Part shown: positions 48,814 to 57,122 of the stretch, one piece after another
Position numbering within the stretch: the first letter of the stretch is position 1
How the letters are laid out: each line of letters starts with the position of its first letter
Notes under the pieces: model-generated
Seen by the model: the letters and a program-made list of their open reading frames with translations, nothing else
What the model was told of the DNA's origin: nothing
Database searches by the model: none
Assembly: GCA_019359695.1 (NCBI GenBank)
Contig: JAHHGV010000013.1
Span: forward strand, 104,690-168,689
DNA from: Brasilonema angustatum HA4187-MV1
GTDB lineage: Bacteria > Cyanobacteriota > Cyanobacteriia > Cyanobacteriales > Nostocaceae
Direction of reading: 5' to 3'
DNA length: 64,000 nucleotides
Position numbers and translations under genes: made by a program

Positions 48814-49206
48814 ATGAAATTCGCTTCGTCACTACTTGCAACTGTTGCCCTCGCTGGTTTGGTTACGGTTTGGGATGGTCCAGTAAGCTTTGTGAATCCT
48901 TCACTAGTTCAAGCATCAGCCCAGGAAACAAAACAAAACATGAAAGATGTCACTGGCATGACGACTCAACAAAAAATTGACATGCTCATCAAGAGTAAGG
49001 GTAAGTTTGGTAGTGGTGACCAGCTGCGGCGTTACTTTTTTGGCGACCTTGAGCCAATTGCCGTACAACCAGGGGGTGCTGGCATGGTAGTTAACCTCTA
49101 CAACAAAGCTAACGATATCACGATTTCCTACTGTGCAACATACGACGTGATAGTTGCACTTAAGAAAGGCAAAATTACTGCGTTTGCTCCGAACGAAGTT
49201 AAATAA
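48814..49206 (+). CDS. exported conserved hypothetical protein
   Basis: A 130-residue secreted protein. ATAAGGAGT precedes the ATG at a good distance. The N-terminal 38 residues form a signal peptide with a likely AXA cleavage at QASAQE. The mature part is small and slightly basic (IDMLIKSKGKFGSGDQLRRY, then EPIAVQPGGAGMVVNL), without recognised catalytic motif. Confidence 0.75.
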   Translation: MKFASSLLATVALAGLVTVWDGPVSFVNPSLVQASAQETKQNMKDVTGMTTQQKIDMLIKSKGKFGSGDQLRRYFFGDLEPIAVQPGGAGMVVNLYNKANDITISYCATYDVIVALKKGKITAFAPNEVK

Positions 49207-49250
49207 TTGTAAGTAGTATAATTTGTACTTCCTTAACTTCACAAATCGTA

Positions 49251-49271
49251 GGTCAGGCATCTTGCCTGACC
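49251..49271. repeat. palindromic GGTCAGGCA repeat
   Basis: GGTCAGGCA-TCT-TGCCTGACC is a perfect hairpin downstream of the 48814 gene. It lacks a T run, so it is better viewed as a dispersed palindrome. Confidence 0.65.
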
Positions 49272-49414
49272 GAGGCTAAACACCCTTTCTAAAAGCTTTA
49301 CTTTTGCTGTTCTACACGTGAATTGAAAACAGCTAGCACATTGTTGAGTGTTCATTAATACTAAAACAATTATTCAATACCCCAAATAATATATCTTCAA
49401 AACAGAGGTTTGCT

Positions 49415-50149
49415 ATGGAATCGAGAGATGTGATTTTGCTGTTGCATCCAGTGATCGCTGTGACTGTGGTCTTCCCTTTAATCGGTATCGTCGTCAACCG
49501 CGCTTTACAAACTCGTCAGCGCCGACTGGAAACTAAAGCAACCGGTAAGAGCAAAATTACCCCGGTTGCAGGACAGGAGCATGTCCAGCTAGGTCGCTAT
49601 TTGACAGGTGCTGTCGTAGGAATTGTTTTAATAGCTCTAGCCTACGCTATTTTTGGTAAAATCTTAGACCATAATAGTTGGATGAAAGCACCCTTTCAAG
49701 TCATCTTTATTGGGTTATTATTTGCTGCTACTCTTGGTTCCTTAATTCTACTCTATCAAACAAGAGAACGAAATTGGCGTGCTATATTTGCTACGCTGAC
49801 TGGAATGGGTTTAGTGGTGCTTGGTTGTCAGGATGGTGTGTATCGCAAAACTAACCAGTGGTATATTTCTCATTACTACTACGGCTTAACCGCTGCCCTA
49901 TTGATGATTTTTTCTTTAGCAATTTTGCCAGAAATCTATAAGGACAAGAAAAATCGCTGGCGTAAGGTTCACATTGCTTTGAATTGCATTGCCCTCTTAA
50001 TCTTTCTGGGATTAGGAATTACGGGGACGCTCTCATTGTTGGAAATTCCCCTCACTTGGCAAGAACCCTATGTTAATAAGCTTTACGAGCAAAAGTGTGA
50101 CACTAAACCCTGCACAATTCAGGCACCCTCTTTACCTAAAAAACTTTGA
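49415..50149 (+). CDS. DUF4079 family membrane protein
   Basis: A 244-residue protein with about six membrane helices, resembling the cyanobacterial DUF4079 family. Two histidines face helices at LLLHPVIAVTVV and SHYYYGLTAALL and could bind haem or metal, but this is not established. Function unknown. A terminator follows it. Confidence 0.85.
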   Translation: MESRDVILLLHPVIAVTVVFPLIGIVVNRALQTRQRRLETKATGKSKITPVAGQEHVQLGRYLTGAVVGIVLIALAYAIFGKILDHNSWMKAPFQVIFIGLLFAATLGSLILLYQTRERNWRAIFATLTGMGLVVLGCQDGVYRKTNQWYISHYYYGLTAALLMIFSLAILPEIYKDKKNRWRKVHIALNCIALLIFLGLGITGTLSLLEIPLTWQEPYVNKLYEQKCDTKPCTIQAPSLPKKL

Positions 50150-50186
50150 TAAATTGCTTGTAAAAAACCTACATATTCCTGCAAGT

Positions 50187-50247
50187 GCGATACGCGTTTG
50201 CGGAGCGCCCCCTTTGGGGCTAGCGTCAAGCCTCCGGTTTATCGCGC
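50187..50247. repeat. HIP1-rich palindromic repeat
   Basis: GCGATACGCG, TTTGCGGAGCGCCCCCTTTGG and a GGTTTATCGC end form a decayed fold-back of the dispersed GCGATCGC-type family, similar to 37115-37175. Confidence 0.6.
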
Positions 50248-50273
50248 TTAACCCCTATTTGATAGAAATACTT

Positions 50274-50310
50274 GCCTCTAGAGGTTTCATAGCTTCTAGG
50301 GGCTTTTTTT
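50274..50310 (+). terminator. terminator at the convergent junction
   Basis: GCCTCTAGA and TCTAGGGGC form the stem, followed by seven T residues on the plus strand. It ends the DUF4079 transcript and overlaps the last codons of the convergent ATP-grasp gene. Confidence 0.85.
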
Positions 50311-51396
50311 AGTAAAAGGTCTAACAAATGCCTCTGCAATAATTTCTGACATGAGCTGTGCAAAGGGTATACCAGCAAGGTGCAAAATAGTGCCCACGGA
50401 GCTTTGAGACTTTTCAAATAAGGGAGAGAAAGGCTGAGAAGAGATACTGCAATTTGCATTCACCTCAAGTACAAAAAGTTCTTGAGATGTTTTATCCATT
50501 CGTATATCCACTCTTCCATATCCATTACCACCTACCGCACAGTAAGCACGCTTACCTAATTCCGAAACTTGGTCAGATAAGGAAGAAGTAACTAGGTGAC
50601 CAGACATATGGTCTTCCACTTCAGTGCGAAATTTACGAGACTTAAATTTATTGAATTCAGGTAATTTGGATTGAAAGATAAATTCCAGAGAGGGATAAGT
50701 TTTGAGATAATCAGGTTGTTGAGCAGACCCTATGACCAGTACAGTAAATTCGCGTCCATTGATAAAGCGTTCGATAAAAATATTGCCTAACGTAAATTGA
50801 GCGGCTTGTTGTTCTTGTAGTAAGTATTGTATTTGTTGATATATTTCTTCATCACTGTGGACAATTGACCGCTCAGACAAGCCTATCCCACCATAGTAAT
50901 CAGATGGCTTAACAAACAAGGGAGGATTAAGACGTTTGCAAATTCCCTGAATATGATTGAGTTCCGAAATAACTTCATATGGAGCAGTCAATACACCTGA
51001 CTGAAGGAAAGCATATTTCATTAAAATTTTGGATGAAGTGAGAGTATAAAAGTTAGAATCTGCGCCCGTAAAAATAATACCTTTGGCTTCTAGTAGTTTG
51101 ATAACTGAAACACCAGGGTAGCCATCTAGTTCATCACACCCATCACAGTAGTTCAGTACCACTGGAACAAATTCATCCCTCAAACAAGCTATCTCTTCTA
51201 CAATTGAGTACATATTTGACAACGTGATCGGTTGCCACTTCGACGCTATACTCATATCTTTAAAAACATCTGCTAGTTCATGACGAATCGTAGGATTGTC
51301 GTAGTGTTCGCTTATTAATCCTTTCTCTGTCATCCGGTAGGGAATAAATATCCATACAAATAATTTGCTACTAGGTACAGGAAATTTCTGGAACAT
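50296..51396 (-). CDS. ATP-grasp carboxylate-amine ligase (D-Ala-D-Ala ligase-like)
   Basis: A 366-residue ATP-grasp enzyme. It has the flexible glycine-rich loop PLFVKPSDYYGGIGLS near residue 170, the NIFIERFINGREFTVLVIG segment, and the metal-binding RVDIRMDKTSQELFVLEVNA with NCSIS near 320. These match ligases that join a carboxylate to an amine through an acyl phosphate, as in D-Ala-D-Ala ligase. The N-terminal substrate domain is divergent. It is the last gene of a four-gene minus-strand operon with a FemAB-like and two SET proteins, suggesting peptide bond formation in that pathway. Confidence 0.88.
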   Translation of the reverse strand: MFQKFPVPSSKLFVWIFIPYRMTEKGLISEHYDNPTIRHELADVFKDMSIASKWQPITLSNMYSIVEEIACLRDEFVPVVLNYCDGCDELDGYPGVSVIKLLEAKGIIFTGADSNFYTLTSSKILMKYAFLQSGVLTAPYEVISELNHIQGICKRLNPPLFVKPSDYYGGIGLSERSIVHSDEEIYQQIQYLLQEQQAAQFTLGNIFIERFINGREFTVLVIGSAQQPDYLKTYPSLEFIFQSKLPEFNKFKSRKFRTEVEDHMSGHLVTSSLSDQVSELGKRAYCAVGGNGYGRVDIRMDKTSQELFVLEVNANCSISSQPFSPLFEKSQSSVGTILHLAGIPFAQLMSEIIAEAFVRPFTKKSP

Positions 51397-51457
51397 TAGT
51401 GTTTTCGCTTTAGATCACGCAATTAATATAATATTTTCAACTTCAGACTAGTTCTTA

Positions 51458-52654
51458 TTAGTCAAAACGATTCATTTTTTGCCGATGAAGAGCGGGAAGG
51501 TACAGGTTGGCTAGTCGCTTCATCCAAGGAGATTGAAAGCGATAAGCAATGTAAAGTGGCACTATCTCACAGCCGCGATCTCGCTTTGCTTGATGAGTAC
51601 CTGAACCGTAGTCGATCTCTCGAACACCTAACTCTAAAGCCAGCTCAATCAGCTTGTAGTATACCAAATTGAAGTAGACGTAGCTTTGACGGTTAGCCGG
51701 TGTATCATCAAAGCCGACATGCTTTAGATATAATACATCACCATAAACAAAGACGGTGGCGAAACCCACTAGGTTTCCGTCTAACCACGCGGTCAGGTGG
51801 ATAGCCCGATCCCCAAGGGATGTGAGAATACGCTGGTAGCGGTTGGCTAGTTCGGTATACGTTGGTTGGAGGTTATGTCGCTGTTGTAAAGCAATAGCTA
51901 GACTGATAGCTTGTTCTTCAATATCAGACCAACAGTCATGGTAGCGGATGTGCCCACCTGCTTCTTGGAAACACTTGATTTCACGCTTAATGTGCCAACG
52001 GTGCTTGGAACGAAAGCACGCAGCAAGGTACTCGTCGAAGGATGACCATTTAATCTGCAAACGAGCTGTCGCATCAATTCTAATGAGGTGATAGTCCTTA
52101 CGTTTGAGAGCTGATAGAAGTCGGTGTTGAGTCGCCTCAATCCAGAGGAATGCAGTACAACCCAGACCTTGGGTATGACTGTATTGTTCGATACCATTCA
52201 GAATAGTGTCTAGGACGCCTTCTGGATCTGGTTCATTCGGTCGGATCAAAGTTTCGCTAACGTAGGCGAATGGTGAGGTGAATACTAAATTAGGGAACAC
52301 AAAGGAATCAAGAAGGGGACGTAAAGTTGCAATAGCTGTTTTAGCTATCAAAAAAGCTGTGTGTGGCTGCTGTGGAAACAAAAAACTAGTTACCTCTGCA
52401 AGCTGAGTAGGTTCCAACACTGCCTCGCGAACGTTATGGTAGACGAATTCAGTTGGCTTGGACACCTTGAACGCAGGAATTACCCCTACTGGTATTCCAG
52501 ATCTGTATGCGGTAAACAGTAGAACTTGTTCCCCGATGTCGGGTGCTACTGCTTGCAACCAGTCGCGTGTGTAGTAAAGTGAAGCATTGGCAGTCAATTC
52601 CTGCCAATCAGTCATGCTTAATGAGTCCAGAGACGACAGAACGCTTACCTCCAT
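51458..52654 (-). CDS. FemAB-like / GNAT peptidoglycan-type acyltransferase
   Basis: A 398-residue protein of the GNAT-fold FemAB-like group (DUF482 type). The N-terminal half has TDWQELTANASLYYTRDWLQ, and the C-terminal GNAT core shows HLTAWLDGNLVGFATVFV, VLYLKHVGFDDTPANRQSYV and the closing IDYGSGTHQAKRDRGCEIVP. FemAB proteins add amino acids from aminoacyl-tRNA to a peptide amine; DUF482 members are less defined. In this operon it could load an amino acid onto a product of the ATP-grasp ligases. Gaps to its neighbours are 34 and 61 bases. Confidence 0.85.
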   Translation of the reverse strand: MEVSVLSSLDSLSMTDWQELTANASLYYTRDWLQAVAPDIGEQVLLFTAYRSGIPVGVIPAFKVSKPTEFVYHNVREAVLEPTQLAEVTSFLFPQQPHTAFLIAKTAIATLRPLLDSFVFPNLVFTSPFAYVSETLIRPNEPDPEGVLDTILNGIEQYSHTQGLGCTAFLWIEATQHRLLSALKRKDYHLIRIDATARLQIKWSSFDEYLAACFRSKHRWHIKREIKCFQEAGGHIRYHDCWSDIEEQAISLAIALQQRHNLQPTYTELANRYQRILTSLGDRAIHLTAWLDGNLVGFATVFVYGDVLYLKHVGFDDTPANRQSYVYFNLVYYKLIELALELGVREIDYGSGTHQAKRDRGCEIVPLYIAYRFQSPWMKRLANLYLPALHRQKMNRFD

Positions 52655-52688
52655 TGAACTCTCTCCTATGTAAAAGGAACCTTTCTGC

Positions 52689-53201
52689 TCAGAGTTTCTC
52701 CAGCTTTTGTTTTATATAATCGCTTAGCTTATATGTTTGCAAAATAGTTGGGTGTAAATATAATGCTCCCTGAATGCGTCCCAGGCATTTCTGAGTTTTG
52801 CAGTTACAATCAAACGTTTGAGCCATACACCATTCAGTAGATGGGTAAAAGAAGGTCATTTCTTCACCCACCTCAATCCTCCTCAGACAGATGACAACAA
52901 GATTTGTGGTGTTAAAAAACACATTTGGATTGCAACTGTGATTTATGTATTGCAAAAACTCTGGAGCGAGCATAATATGTTCCTGCTCATTCAATTGCAC
53001 TGTCAAATAATTTGGCTCATTCAATATTTCTTTAGGTACGAAAGTGGAAATCACCTCATCAGGTATAAAAGTAACACTTGCATGGAGGGATTTATTACCT
53101 GTTGTAGGATACTCCCATACCTCGGCAAAAGATGAAATTTTGGTGACTTTATGTTGAGGTTCAGTTAGCTTTTTCTGGTGTAAAAACACTATATCTGTCA
53201 T
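52689..53201 (-). CDS. SET-domain protein, divergent
   Basis: A 170-residue SET-domain protein (SAM-dependent lysine methyltransferase fold). The pseudoknot motifs are present: YINHSCNPNVFF near residue 88 and GEEMTFFY near 112, with post-SET cysteines in FDCNCKTQKCLG. The usual GxG SAM-binding motif at the N-terminus is not visible, and FFY replaces the usual FDY; the final tyrosine remains. It may be weakly active or a partner of the fused SET domain next door. It overlaps that gene by four bases (ATGA). Confidence 0.85.
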   Translation of the reverse strand: MTDIVFLHQKKLTEPQHKVTKISSFAEVWEYPTTGNKSLHASVTFIPDEVISTFVPKEILNEPNYLTVQLNEQEHIMLAPEFLQYINHSCNPNVFFNTTNLVVICLRRIEVGEEMTFFYPSTEWCMAQTFDCNCKTQKCLGRIQGALYLHPTILQTYKLSDYIKQKLEKL

Positions 53202-54658
53202 GAAATATTATCAAGTAAATTTGACTTATTTAACTTCTGTTCGTGCAAAGTTACAGAATTCAAAGGTACTCCACGAATAATTTTTCGGCACTTAGGCGAG
53301 TGACATTGGCACTGAAATTCCAACATATTCTCGTTATACATTGTGGAGTAATCAAAAGTCAGTTCCTCACCAACGGCAATATCCCGGATCGCATAAATAT
53401 TAAGTCCTTGAAAAGCGGTGTTGGGGTCGCAAGAGTGGTTAATCGGTGCCCATTCAGTTGGGTTGCTGTCCCACAACATGAAAATCTCTTCACTCAGAGG
53501 ATAAGCGTAACGCTGAAAAACTTCTTGCTCCGTTGCACTCCAGTGAGATTGGACGTAAGAACGTGTCACAATCTTTAGTGCTTTCTCCTCTTTTTGTATT
53601 ACAATTTCGCCAGTTTTCAAATCCTTTGCTGCATAGATGCCATAGCCACAAATCGGGCTTCCCCACATTTTATATTTCTTCTGTTGGCGTTGATATCGAG
53701 CAATTCCTTCAGTAATAATGTGTTGAAGAAATGCACCGTGACCTCCATCATCAAACTTGAGAATATAGTCAACAGCATCTTCTGAACCTTCCGGGGAAAA
53801 AACCGAGCAGGGAAAGTTAATTTCTAAAAAAAATATCTCTCCTTTTTCGTTCACTCGGCAGTCAAGACGAGCATAACCAACCGTTGTCTCAAATCCTAAG
53901 AAAAGCTCTTTAGCAACATCTCTCAAACGTAAATCAAGCTGGTTGTCAGAACAGGGAATGTAGCGCCCTGAGTGATGTTGCCGTATTTTGAGGTCATAAG
54001 TTTTAAAACTCTCTTTTTCGGAAAACACAAACTCAATCGGTCTATAGACTATAGGCGATCGCGCATCATCCGGGTTAGCTACCACAAGCACAGTGAACTC
54101 TCGCCCATCCACGTATTCCTCAATCATAACTCGATCAAAATTAGCGATGATGTCAGCCGCTTTACTCAAAAGCTCTTGTTTTGTCGTCACATAAAATTGC
54201 TTGTCAGTTAAGAGACTGTCCCCTGTTGCAGTCGGTCGGACAAACAGGGGAAATTTTAAATCATCACAAGCCTTGTCCACATCAGCCAAACTTTCGGCAA
54301 TCACAAATGCTGGTGTGCCGACGCCTTGGCAATAGGCAACATATTTCATTAACTCCTTGGGAAGGTCGTACAGGGTTGATGTAGGACCTGTATACGGTAG
54401 GTTCAGTTCTTCCAAGGCTGTAGTCACATCATGAATAGAACTCACATCCCAGTCTCGGTAGCCCTCGCATAAGTTGACAAAGATATCGTAACGTTGTTTT
54501 TTTAATTCTTTTAACTGACGGTAAATAATGGTCTTTTGAAGAAATATATGATCTAGCTGGTTTTCTGGTAGTAGATGAGAAAGGTCACGAGGCTGATCTA
54601 TGTTTTTGTAATCTAATGTCGATTGAGAATAGTCAGGTTGCAGAACGCACACTTTCAT
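53198..54658 (-). CDS. ATP-grasp / SET-domain fusion protein
   Basis: A 486-residue two-domain enzyme. Residues 1-330 form an ATP-grasp ligase (LFVRPTATGDSLLT, VMIEEYVDGREFTVLVVA, RLDCRVNEKGEIFFLEINFP). Residues 340-470 form a complete SET domain: the SAM-site ICGYGIYAAKDLKTGE, then INHSCDPNTAF, GEELTFDY and the zinc-type CQCHSPKCRK. A natural fusion of a peptide-forming ligase with a lysine methyltransferase-type domain suggests the two act on the same substrate. It is the first gene of the four-gene minus-strand operon. Confidence 0.92.
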   Translation of the reverse strand: MKVCVLQPDYSQSTLDYKNIDQPRDLSHLLPENQLDHIFLQKTIIYRQLKELKKQRYDIFVNLCEGYRDWDVSSIHDVTTALEELNLPYTGPTSTLYDLPKELMKYVAYCQGVGTPAFVIAESLADVDKACDDLKFPLFVRPTATGDSLLTDKQFYVTTKQELLSKAADIIANFDRVMIEEYVDGREFTVLVVANPDDARSPIVYRPIEFVFSEKESFKTYDLKIRQHHSGRYIPCSDNQLDLRLRDVAKELFLGFETTVGYARLDCRVNEKGEIFFLEINFPCSVFSPEGSEDAVDYILKFDDGGHGAFLQHIITEGIARYQRQQKKYKMWGSPICGYGIYAAKDLKTGEIVIQKEEKALKIVTRSYVQSHWSATEQEVFQRYAYPLSEEIFMLWDSNPTEWAPINHSCDPNTAFQGLNIYAIRDIAVGEELTFDYSTMYNENMLEFQCQCHSPKCRKIIRGVPLNSVTLHEQKLNKSNLLDNIS

Positions 54659-54766
54659 ATCGTTTCCCTAGAGTATCACTTTAGTAAAAAAAGTTGACAA
54701 AAGATTGCATATGTGAAGTTGACCGTTTACCACACTCAAAAACCCAGTCATTATTCAAGTTACTAC

Positions 54767-54810
54767 AAAAAGGGGGTGAAGGGGCTGCCATCAGCAGCCC
54801 CTTCACCCCC
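54767..54810 (-). terminator. strong terminator of the response regulator operon
   Basis: A perfect 17-bp stem (54772-54788 and 54794-54810, five-base loop) is followed on the minus strand by five T residues. It ends the kinase/regulator transcript 102 bases past the regulator stop and insulates the downstream ATP-grasp/SET operon. Confidence 0.95.
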
Positions 54811-54912
54811 TCATACTAATTATCATTATTATTGACAGGATAATTTATTTTCTGGAAGTCCCCTATTTAGGCGTACTCAGCTTGGGTAAAGTCCAACTCA
54901 GGGTACTATCTT

Positions 54913-55587
54913 TTACTCCCGCAACGCATACCCCACACCACGCACAGTATGAATCAAGCGTTTTTCATTATTTTCTTCCAGTTTGAGACGCAAATAACGA
55001 ATGTAAACTTCGATAATATTAGAATCACCCATAAAGTCATAACCCCAAACTTTCTCTAGAATTTGGTCTCTAGTAAACACCTGACGGGGATGGCTAAGGA
55101 GATACTCCAATAAATCAAACTCTTTTGCCGTTAGCTCAATCGCTCTTTTGCTGCGAAACACTTCACGAGTGCGGCGATTTAAGCTCAAATCTTCAAACTG
55201 CAATAAATCCTCATCTGTTTCTTGAGTGCGGCGTAGATGAGCACGGATTCTTGCCAGTAGTTCCTCAATGCTAAATGGTTTGACCACATAATCATCAGCT
55301 CCTGCGTCCAAACCTGCCACGCGATCGCTCACTTCATCTTTTGCTGTCAACAAAATCACTGGCATTTTGTTTCCGGTTGTACGCAAGCGACGGCAAACTT
55401 CCAAGCCAGATAACCCAGGTAGCATCCAGTCGAGAAGCACCAACTCTGGTGATTCCTCTCGCGCCAGCGTTAAACCCATGATTCCATCATGCGCCACACT
55501 GACTTTGTAACCTTCGCTACTTAGTTCTAATTCAACAAATCGCGCCAGTTTGACTTCATCTTCAACCAGGAGGATATGCGCTGTCAT
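54913..55587 (-). CDS. OmpR-family response regulator
   Basis: A 224-residue response regulator. The receiver has the phosphoacceptor Asp in LVLLDWMLPG near residue 54, the acidic pair in LVEDE and the Lys in DDYVVKPFS. The C-terminal winged helix (LTAKEFDLLEYLLSHPRQVF to VYIRYLRLKL, VRGVGYALRE) is OmpR type. It overlaps the upstream kinase by four bases, forming a cognate pair. The signal is unknown. Confidence 0.95.
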   Translation of the reverse strand: MTAHILLVEDEVKLARFVELELSSEGYKVSVAHDGIMGLTLAREESPELVLLDWMLPGLSGLEVCRRLRTTGNKMPVILLTAKDEVSDRVAGLDAGADDYVVKPFSIEELLARIRAHLRRTQETDEDLLQFEDLSLNRRTREVFRSKRAIELTAKEFDLLEYLLSHPRQVFTRDQILEKVWGYDFMGDSNIIEVYIRYLRLKLEENNEKRLIHTVRGVGYALRE

Positions 55588-56717
55588 ATTTTTGCTCCTA
55601 ATGCAGGTAATCTCACAATAAAGGTGCTGCCATAACCAGGTTCTGACCGAATTTCAACCTTGCCCCCCATGCGCTCCACAAGGCGTTTTACTATAGATAA
55701 ACCCAAACCTGTTCCTCCAGTTGAACGGGTACGGGATGGATCTACTCGATAAAAGGGTTCAAAAATGCGGGATTGATCTGCTAAAGGAATTCCACAGCCG
55801 TTGTCACTGACTTGAATCACTGCCCAATTATCAACCTGAATCAGTTCTAAAGTCACTGACTCACCTACATCTGAGTATTGAAAAGCATTGTCAATCAAAT
55901 GGTTTAACGCCTGCATTAGCTGGTTGCGTTCCGCTTTGACTTTCATGGGAAACGGAACGACTTCAAGCTGGATTGCTCGATGGTCAAATTTTTCTCTCAT
56001 CTGTGCTATTTCTGCAATCAAATCATTTAGGCTCAGTGTTTCAGCTTGCAAGGGCATAGCACTGCTACCTGCGCGTGCCAAATCTACTAAGTCTTGCAAA
56101 ATGTGACTCATCCGTTCTGCGTCAGAAACAGCCATCTCTAGAGCTTCTTTCTGGGAATCTGCCAAGTTTTGACTACGTTGCAGAGTTCTCTGTAAATATG
56201 CATAGACCATGCTAAGGGGTGTGCGTAACTCATGAGCCAAGTCGTTGGTAAACTGTTGCTGTTGTTCTCTAACCTCTGAAAACCTTGTTAACAATTCATT
56301 CCACGTCTGAGCTAGCGCTTTTACTTCGCTTGGTGTCCGATTTAATCGTGGATGGTACGGACTCAGTTGGGCAGGGTAGTCAGCCGCCCACTGATTCATC
56401 TGTTGTAACGGTAAGAGCGATCGCCTGATAAACACAATAGTGAAAACTATAGTGGTGGCAAGCAACACAAGGCTCATACTTTCCAGATTTTGAATAATTG
56501 CCAACAGCTTGGGGTCATCATAAGACATACCATATTGTTGATAAGTCATAATGATAAACTGTTTTATTTCCCAACTTATCCATCTAGTAAAACTACTGAT
56601 TCCTACTGTAAAGATAACGATGATTCCAATACTCAGGCGAAATTGTAGCGAAGAGGGGTCAATTCTTGCTCGAAGAACTTTCGCTAATTTTCTCCTAAAC
56701 TGGTCTAGAAAAATCAT
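55584..56717 (-). CDS. sensor histidine kinase
   Basis: A 377-residue membrane kinase with two N-terminal helices (about 25-47 and 80-100) around a short extracytoplasmic loop, and a linker reaching the DHp domain. The phosphorylated His is in NDLAHELRTPLSMV near residue 165. The ATPase domain has the N-box NHLIDNAFQYS, G1 DNGCGIP, F-box FEPFYRVD and G2 GGTGLGLSIVKRL. It is co-transcribed with the response regulator. Confidence 0.95.
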   Translation of the reverse strand: MIFLDQFRRKLAKVLRARIDPSSLQFRLSIGIIVIFTVGISSFTRWISWEIKQFIIMTYQQYGMSYDDPKLLAIIQNLESMSLVLLATTIVFTIVFIRRSLLPLQQMNQWAADYPAQLSPYHPRLNRTPSEVKALAQTWNELLTRFSEVREQQQQFTNDLAHELRTPLSMVYAYLQRTLQRSQNLADSQKEALEMAVSDAERMSHILQDLVDLARAGSSAMPLQAETLSLNDLIAEIAQMREKFDHRAIQLEVVPFPMKVKAERNQLMQALNHLIDNAFQYSDVGESVTLELIQVDNWAVIQVSDNGCGIPLADQSRIFEPFYRVDPSRTRSTGGTGLGLSIVKRLVERMGGKVEIRSEPGYGSTFIVRLPALGAKI

Positions 56718-57122
56718 TATAATGACTCATGCTCCTGCATTTTATTAATTTAGGTAATCACATTTATGGTGATGCGTTAAAACAAGAAACAATAGATTAT
56801 TTAATATATAATTTCACTTTAAGATAGAAGTTCCCGATAAAAATGAGTTTTTCCTGAATAGAGTTAAAGTTTTTGGTTAGAAATTGGTCATAATCTTGAT
56901 ATTTTATCTACAAAGCTCTTATGACTTTCTCAGCTAATTCTAATTTTCGGTTATGCATTTATAACATTTTATATTTTCATGTAAATTTTGTGATAATTTC
57001 TGTAGATAAACAGAAGACAGAACTAATAAAATCTTCGTACCAAAGCATCCCAAACCAAAACTCTGAAAACTTCACATCCTACCAGTTTATCTCTAAACTT
57101 ATTTTGCGCTTACCACTAACCA
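56718..57122. other. AT-rich spacer between divergent signalling genes
   Basis: A 405-base AT-rich divergent promoter region. A TCTTGAT/ATATTTT-rich tract could hold promoters for both sides, but no defined operator is apparent. Confidence 0.45.

Noticed and set aside
50226..50459. 77-codon minus-strand frame overlapping the ATP-grasp 3' end
   Set aside because: It is a shadow of the ATP-grasp gene and terminator region.
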